From Flavobacteriales bacterium (GTDB lineage Bacteria > Bacteroidota > Bacteroidia > Flavobacteriales_D > Crocinitomicaceae): a stretch of DNA of 64,000 bases. The notes beneath the pieces were generated by a model that saw only the letters and a list, made by a program, of their open reading frames with translations, ran no database searches and was not told the DNA's origin. This document shows, one piece after another, positions 59,724-64,000 of this stretch. The stretch covers positions 31,119 through 95,118 of the forward strand of contig VEQH01000006.1 of NCBI GenBank assembly GCA_018883325.1. Reading direction: 5' to 3'. Position 1 is the stretch's first letter. Each line of letters opens with the position of its first letter. A program made the translations under genes and the position numbers.

Positions 59724-61353
59724 ATCTTTCATTTTAGCACTGCTTTTTGCTTTCAACCTTGGAGCAATTTCCGTTTTTGGTCAATCCAATGGCTTTGAGG
59801 TATTAAAGAACCTCGAAATAATGGACCAAATCTACGAGCATTTGGATTTGTATTTCGTGGATGAGCCGCAAAATGGGAAACTTTCTAAAACGGGAATCGA
59901 TGCGATGCTCAAGGAACTAGATCCTTACACCGTTTATTACCACGAATCGAATATTGAAGATTACCGTTTGATGACAACAGGTCAGTACGGTGGAGTAGGA
60001 GCTTTGGTGCGTAGAATGGGAGATGACACTTATTTTGCAGAACCTTACGAAGGAAATCCTGCACAAAAAGCTGGAATCAAAGCAGGTGATAAAATCGTTT
60101 CTATCGATGGGAAGAAAATGAATAAGAAATCAACGGATGAGGTTTCAAGTGCGTTGAAAGGACCGAAAGGAACAACAATAAAAGTGGAAGTTGAGCGCAA
60201 AGGTGAAGGCATCAAAGTGATTGATATTACGCGAGATGAAATTAAAATCCCTGACGTTCCATATTCGGGAATTTTAGAGAATAAAATTGGCTACGTAAAA
60301 TTAAATAGCTTCACGCAAACGGCAGCATCGGATGTGAAAGCAGCAATTGAAAAAATGAAAAGTGAAGGAATGGAAAAATTGATTCTTGACCTTCGTGGAA
60401 ATGGCGGTGGATTGTTGATTGAAGCTGTTAAAATCGTGAATTTCTTCGTGCCTCAAAACACAGTTGTTGTAACCACAAAAGGACGCGTAAAAGAAGAAAA
60501 TCGTGTATATAAAACCTTAGAAGAGCCAATTGCTGAAAATTTAAAATTAGTGGTGCTAATTGATGAAGGTTCTGCTTCTGCTAGTGAGATTGTTGCAGGA
60601 AGTTTACAAGATTTAGACCGCGCAGTGGTAATCGGTCAAACAAGTTTTGGAAAAGGTTTGGTGCAAAGAACCTATGATTTGAAATACGGTTCGAAAGTGA
60701 AAATCACGATTGCGAAATATTATACACCTTCAGGAAGATGTGTGCAGCGATTGGAATATTACGACAAAGAAAAAGGAAGTAAACCTAAAGAAATTCCTGA
60801 TTCATTATTGAAAACCTACCAAACGAAAGGCGGAAGAAAAGTGATTGACGGAAGAGGAATTGAACCGGATATTGCAACGGAATTGGAAGATTTAAGCCGC
60901 CTTGCAGGAATGTTGTTGACAGGAAATCATATTTTCAATTATGCAACCGAATACGCTATTAAAAATAAAACGATTGCAGAAGCTGGAACATTCAAACTTA
61001 CGGATGCTGAATACAATGAATTTAAAGCTTATGTACTAGCTCAAGATTTCAAGTACAACACAGCTTCGGAAGAAATGCTGAAGAAAGTGAAAGAGACAGC
61101 TGAAAAAGAAGGATATTTCGAAGATGTTAAGTCGGAATACGATCAAATGCTGACAAAACTGACGCCTTCAAAGGAAAGAGATTTAGATAAATTCAAAACT
61201 GAAATTTCTGAAATGTTGGAGAATGAAATCGTTTCGCGCTATTATTTCCAAAAAGGAAGAACGCTTGATTCTTTCCGCTATGACCGCGCATTGAATAAGG
61301 CAAAAAGCGTATTGATGAATGATTCAGAATACAATGGTGTTCTGAAAAAATAA
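59710..61353 (+). CDS. S41-family C-terminal processing peptidase
   Basis: 547 residues. Signal peptide (about 1-25, cleavage near VFGQ), then an N-terminal cap. A PDZ domain lies at about 95-175 (GVGALVRRMGDDTYFAEPY, AGIKAGDKIVSIDG). The S41 core has LILDLRGNGGGLL, IDEGSASASEIVAGSLQD with the catalytic serine region, and TSFGKGLVQ with the lysine. A C-terminal helical region reaches the end. These CtpA/Tsp-type periplasmic enzymes cut proteins at their C-termini. It overlaps rnpA by 14 bases. Confidence 0.94.
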   Translation: MIQIKSFILALLFAFNLGAISVFGQSNGFEVLKNLEIMDQIYEHLDLYFVDEPQNGKLSKTGIDAMLKELDPYTVYYHESNIEDYRLMTTGQYGGVGALVRRMGDDTYFAEPYEGNPAQKAGIKAGDKIVSIDGKKMNKKSTDEVSSALKGPKGTTIKVEVERKGEGIKVIDITRDEIKIPDVPYSGILENKIGYVKLNSFTQTAASDVKAAIEKMKSEGMEKLILDLRGNGGGLLIEAVKIVNFFVPQNTVVVTTKGRVKEENRVYKTLEEPIAENLKLVVLIDEGSASASEIVAGSLQDLDRAVVIGQTSFGKGLVQRTYDLKYGSKVKITIAKYYTPSGRCVQRLEYYDKEKGSKPKEIPDSLLKTYQTKGGRKVIDGRGIEPDIATELEDLSRLAGMLLTGNHIFNYATEYAIKNKTIAEAGTFKLTDAEYNEFKAYVLAQDFKYNTASEEMLKKVKETAEKEGYFEDVKSEYDQMLTKLTPSKERDLDKFKTEISEMLENEIVSRYYFQKGRTLDSFRYDRALNKAKSVLMNDSEYNGVLKK

Positions 61354-61507
61354 CGATTCGAGTTTTGGGTTGAAACTACTCCGAATGAAAAGCTATTGCT
61401 CAATTTCAAATAAACGTTAAAGAAATAAAGTTACTGATTGAATATTTTATTTTTGAGTGTGAAAGGTTTACTACAAGCCTTCACTTATTCATCCAAAAAT
61501 TGAAATT

Positions 61508-61783
61508 ATGAAATGTCCAAGCTGTACTGATGTAAATCTTTTAATGTCTGAAAGAAGCGGAATTGAAATTGACTATTGTCCAGATTGTCGTGGTGTTTGG
61601 TTAGATCGTGGTGAATTAGATAAAATTATTGAACGTTCAGCCCCAGCTCCAACAGCAAAGCCTTCCGATTCCGATAGTTATTCCGATCAAAAACGTTATT
61701 CTGAACACAAAGACCACTACAAAGATTCGGACTATAAATACAAAAAGAAAAAAGGGCTTTTTGGTGATTTATTTGATTTTTAA
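61508..61783 (+). CDS. zf-TFIIB-type zinc-ribbon protein
   Basis: 91 residues. One zinc ribbon at the N-terminus: MKCPSCTDVNL and YCPDCRGVWLDRGELDKI, the two CxxC pairs of the zf-TFIIB domain. A Ser/Asp/Tyr/Lys-rich disordered tail ends in GLFGDLFDF. Family function is unknown. Single gene. Confidence 0.88.
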   Translation: MKCPSCTDVNLLMSERSGIEIDYCPDCRGVWLDRGELDKIIERSAPAPTAKPSDSDSYSDQKRYSEHKDHYKDSDYKYKKKKGLFGDLFDF

Positions 61784-61924
61784 AGGTTTGATTTTTTTAA
61801 AGAGGAAAGATTAATTTTTTTATCTCATTTTATTTGAAAACACTTGCTTTTAGCTATTTTGAATTCTGTTTTCCTTGATAAATCAAATGCATTGAAACTA
61901 AGATTCTGTCGTTTTACTTCAAAA

Positions 61925-62548
61925 TTATTTTTTTCTTCCAACAAATCTAATTACTGAACCTATTCCATTGTGATAAAGACCTTCTTTAAGTTCAATTTCA
62001 ATTTCTTCTAATCTTTCAAACTCGTAATTTGAAAAGTCAGCCTTAATTTCTTCAATTGAAAATAATGTTGCTACATCTCTTGGCCCGCCAACTTTCTCGT
62101 TTTTTGTAACATAGTCAACATGTTTTTTACTGAATGATTCAAAAATAATTACACCTCCTTTTTTTAAGTAGCTATCGAGAGTTTTGTGGTATAACGATTT
62201 GATTTTTGCTGGGAAATGAGCATAAATCAGTCCAATTGCATCAAATTGATTGGGTTGAAAGTCCATTGTATTTAATTCTCCAACCTTGTAATCAATGTTT
62301 ACATTGTTTTTTTCTGCAAGAAGCATTGCTTTCTTTTGTCCTTCGATGCTTAGGTCAAATGCAGAAACGATCCAACCGAGTTTTGCAGCGTAAACAGCAT
62401 TACGCCCTTCACCTTCCGCAGGGAATAGAATTGTCCCAATTTTCAATTTATCTAATCGTTCTTTGAGAAAACTGTTGGGTTGTTCACCATAAGCAAATTC
62501 TTCTTTACTATATCTTTCATTCCAAAAATCTTTCCAATCTTGTTTCAT
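61925..62548 (-). CDS. class I SAM-dependent methyltransferase (TehB-like)
   Basis: 207 residues. It begins [20 protein letters not shown], and motif I for SAM is [18 protein letters not shown], followed by [14 protein letters not shown] (motif II) and [12 protein letters not shown] (motif IV region). This is the tellurite-resistance/thiopurine-methyltransferase-like branch of the family, whose substrates are usually small thiol, selenium or tellurium compounds. The actual substrate is not visible. Single gene. Confidence 0.85.
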   Translation of the reverse strand: MKQDWKDFWNERYSKEEFAYGEQPNSFLKERLDKLKIGTILFPAEGEGRNAVYAAKLGWIVSAFDLSIEGQKKAMLLAEKNNVNIDYKVGELNTMDFQPNQFDAIGLIYAHFPAKIKSLYHKTLDSYLKKGGVIIFESFSKKHVDYVTKNEKVGGPRDVATLFSIEEIKADFSNYEFERLEEIEIELKEGLYHNGIGSVIRFVGRKK

Positions 62549-62598
62549 TTTTTTTTATTGTTAGGGTTTCTTTAAAATTATAGCTTAAGAAGGTGGTT

Positions 62599-62805
62599 TT
62601 AAATTGACTTTAGTTCAACTTTGTTAATTTTTTCTACTATCACTGTAGGAATGCGAAAAACGTTATAACCGTCTTTGTGATTTTTAAATAAGTCTTGTAA
62701 ATCAGATTTTTGAGCTACCGACGTAAAGCATGTCAAAATTAGAATTAGTAATTTAAAAATCTTTATCTGATGAAATAGCTTAAAACTGCTTAAAAATAAA
62801 AACAT
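62599..62805 (-). pseudogene. stump of a secreted sialidase-like gene
   Basis: 68 residues from ATG 62805: a hydrophobic signal-like start (IFKLLILILTCFTSVAQ), then DLFKNHKDGYNVFRIPTVIV, which matches the N-terminus of GH33 sialidases with the FRIP motif, whose Arg binds the sialic-acid carboxylate. The frame ends a few codons later (KINKVELKSI), and no Asp-box repeats are found downstream. The rest of a normal ~350-500-residue enzyme is gone. The call rests on a short motif. Confidence 0.45.
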
Positions 62806-62844
62806 TAACAAATAAACATCTTGAAATTTGCTTGTTTATACGAA

Positions 62845-63267
62845 TCAAAAACCAGCTTTTATATACGACCAACCAGCTTCTTGTTTTTCAACGATATGGA
62901 TGATTCCAGCTTTTACAAAACTAGCTTCGGAAAGAATTGCTTCTTTTTCTACTTTGCGCTCTTTCAATGAAAATTCACAAGCTTGAAAAACGACTCCGTT
63001 TGCTTTTGCAGTTTGAATACCTTTTAAAACAACGGTTTTTTGTTTTTGAATCATTTCCAATCCGGGACCGTGACAAACAACTTCAATTTCTGTTTCTGGT
63101 GAAACACTTTTAATGTTTGCTAATTGTTTCATCAAGGCTTTGTGTGCCATCGTGTCGGCTGTAGTCAATTGAAAAACAATTTTATGTTTGGTATTGGTAG
63201 ATTGAGCAAATGATTGAAATTGTAAACTCAATAATAAACCGAAAAATAAAGAAGAAAGTGTTTTCAT
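62845..63267 (-). CDS. exported DsrE-family protein
   Basis: 140 residues. Signal peptide MKTLSSLFFGLLLSLQFQSF, then a DsrE/DsrF-like fold (HKIVFQLTTADTMAHKALMK, TEIEVVCHGPGLEMI, ANGVVFQACEFSLKERKV with its single Cys, FVKAGIIHIVEKQEAGWSYI). Cytosolic DsrE proteins handle sulfur; exported relatives like this are of unknown role. ATG 63267 is chosen because the signal peptide starts there. Confidence 0.82.
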   Translation of the reverse strand: MKTLSSLFFGLLLSLQFQSFAQSTNTKHKIVFQLTTADTMAHKALMKQLANIKSVSPETEIEVVCHGPGLEMIQKQKTVVLKGIQTAKANGVVFQACEFSLKERKVEKEAILSEASFVKAGIIHIVEKQEAGWSYIKAGF

Positions 63268-63378
63268 TTTTTTTAAAATTAGAATTTCAACAAATGTAAG
63301 GGCTTCCTTTCCGTTCAATGTAACCTAGGTTTCACATACTTTTTACTAATTCATGGTCGAAAGTTTACCTTTGTAGCT

Positions 63379-63882
63379 ATGCAACAGGAAAATCTAAAGT
63401 TTGGGATAAGAGAGAATTGGCAACAGTTTTCTTTATTGCTACTGGTGAATGCGTTTGTTGGCGGAATGATTGGTCTTGAACGAAGTATTTTTCCTCGTTT
63501 TGCGGAAGAAACATTTGGAATTTCGTCTAAAACAGCGATTCTTTCTTTTATCATTGCTTTTGGAGTTACGAAAGCCATCACGAATTACTTTGCTGGAAAG
63601 TTTGCTAATTCCATCGGACGTAAAAATTTATTGGTAATCGGTTGGCTTTTTGCAATTCCTGTACCTATCCTTTTTATCTATGCACCCAATTGGAACTGGA
63701 TTCTTTTTGCAAATGTTTTACTTGGGATCAATCAAGGGTTGACATGGAGTAGTACGGTGGTGATGAAAATTGATTTGGTCGGCGAAAAAAATCGAGGTTT
63801 TGCAATGGGGTTGAATGAATTTACGGGGTATTTGGTTGTTGGCTTAATTGCGTTTTTAGCGGCATTCATTGCAAATAATTAG
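63379..63882 (+). CDS. MFS transporter, 3'-truncated at an insertion-sequence end
   Basis: 167 residues, about 40% of a normal MFS protein: the first five helices, with loop 2-3 motif YFAGKFANSIGRKNLLVI. The reading stops at a TAG whose last bases belong to a different sequence beginning AGGGTCTGCTGAAAAAGTC. The break is in a membrane helix (FLAAFIANN), so the gene is probably interrupted rather than naturally short. A TACCTTTG box lies 5 bases before the ATG. If the rest of the gene is found beyond an insertion sequence to the right, this is a pseudogene. Confidence 0.75.
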   Translation: MQQENLKFGIRENWQQFSLLLLVNAFVGGMIGLERSIFPRFAEETFGISSKTAILSFIIAFGVTKAITNYFAGKFANSIGRKNLLVIGWLFAIPVPILFIYAPNWNWILFANVLLGINQGLTWSSTVVMKIDLVGEKNRGFAMGLNEFTGYLVVGLIAFLAAFIANN

Positions 63883-64000
63883 GGTCTGCTGAAAAAGTCA
63901 GACCTCGAAGAAGAGGCGAAGCCAAATGAGCCAGATTCTAGACGCAGTCAATGAAGATGTATATTAATACTTCGATTTACCTTCGGTGCTACTCCGTGGT
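63882..64000. mobile_element. probable end of an insertion sequence
   Basis: The sequence changes character at about 63882: GGTCTG at 63883-63888 pairs with CAGACC at 63899-63904 around CTGAAAAAGT, and the following ~95 bases have no support as MFS coding. A terminal hairpin that truncates a transporter is typical of insertion-sequence ends. The transposase is not in the window, so the family is not assigned. Confidence 0.5.

Overview
The window looks like the chromosome of a free-living Bacteroidota, most likely of the order Flavobacteriales. The reasons are the low GC content, TAnnTTTG-type promoters, proteins of the type IX secretion system (T9SS: gliding-motility C-terminal domain, PorP/SprF, OmpA with a SprB-type repeat), a DPP11-type S46 peptidase, an ExbB-X-ExbD-ExbD cluster and a long PurF. 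The exact family cannot be fixed from this sequence alone.

Layout. 1-9.2 kb is core metabolism: fabF (cut by the window edge) and acpP, a HAD phosphatase, hemA-hemC-hemD, a proton-driven ExbB/ExbD energiser operon and fumC. 9.3-10.7 kb is a first, partly broken locus of RhuM/ORF6N proteins with a phospholipase-D-like C-terminus. 10.9-39 kb is mostly core and cell-envelope genes: a 1839-residue alpha-2-macroglobulin lipoprotein, a nonsense-broken ORF6N-PLD gene, a LytTR regulator, a TPR lipoprotein, an aldehyde dehydrogenase, a GH16 glycosidase, a small DnaJ/membrane-protein cluster, a PurF-type amidotransferase, a nucleoside permease, a bifunctional nuclease, ETF, a membrane glycosyltransferase and a DPP11-type peptidase.

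39.1-49.1 kb is an accessory island. It holds a HipBA toxin-antitoxin pair with visible operator repeats, a tandem array of four RhuM-PLD paralogues (two intact, one with an in-frame stop, one 3' remnant), two lipoproteins, and a three-gene operon of a DarG-like macro-domain protein, an unknown protein and a DarT-like ADP-ribosyltransferase. 49.2-56.7 kb returns to ribF and a T9SS-linked surface operon. 57.1-59.3 kb is a Septu-type defence pair (PtuA ATPase and PtuB HNH nuclease) whose last codons overlap the start of rnpA. The right end holds a CtpA-type protease, small genes, a sialidase stump and an MFS gene cut off by what looks like the end of an insertion sequence.

The most unusual feature is the RhuM/ORF6N-PLD family. 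Its paralogues share nearly constant first ~20 codons and a nearly constant PLD-like C-terminus around a variable putative DNA-reading core. The two main loci face each other in inverted orientation about 30 kb apart, carry the same leader repeats and begin with the same type of broken gene. Both broken genes are interrupted at the same codon by a related 22-23 bp palindrome-like sequence. All functional statements are from reading the sequence; no database search was run.
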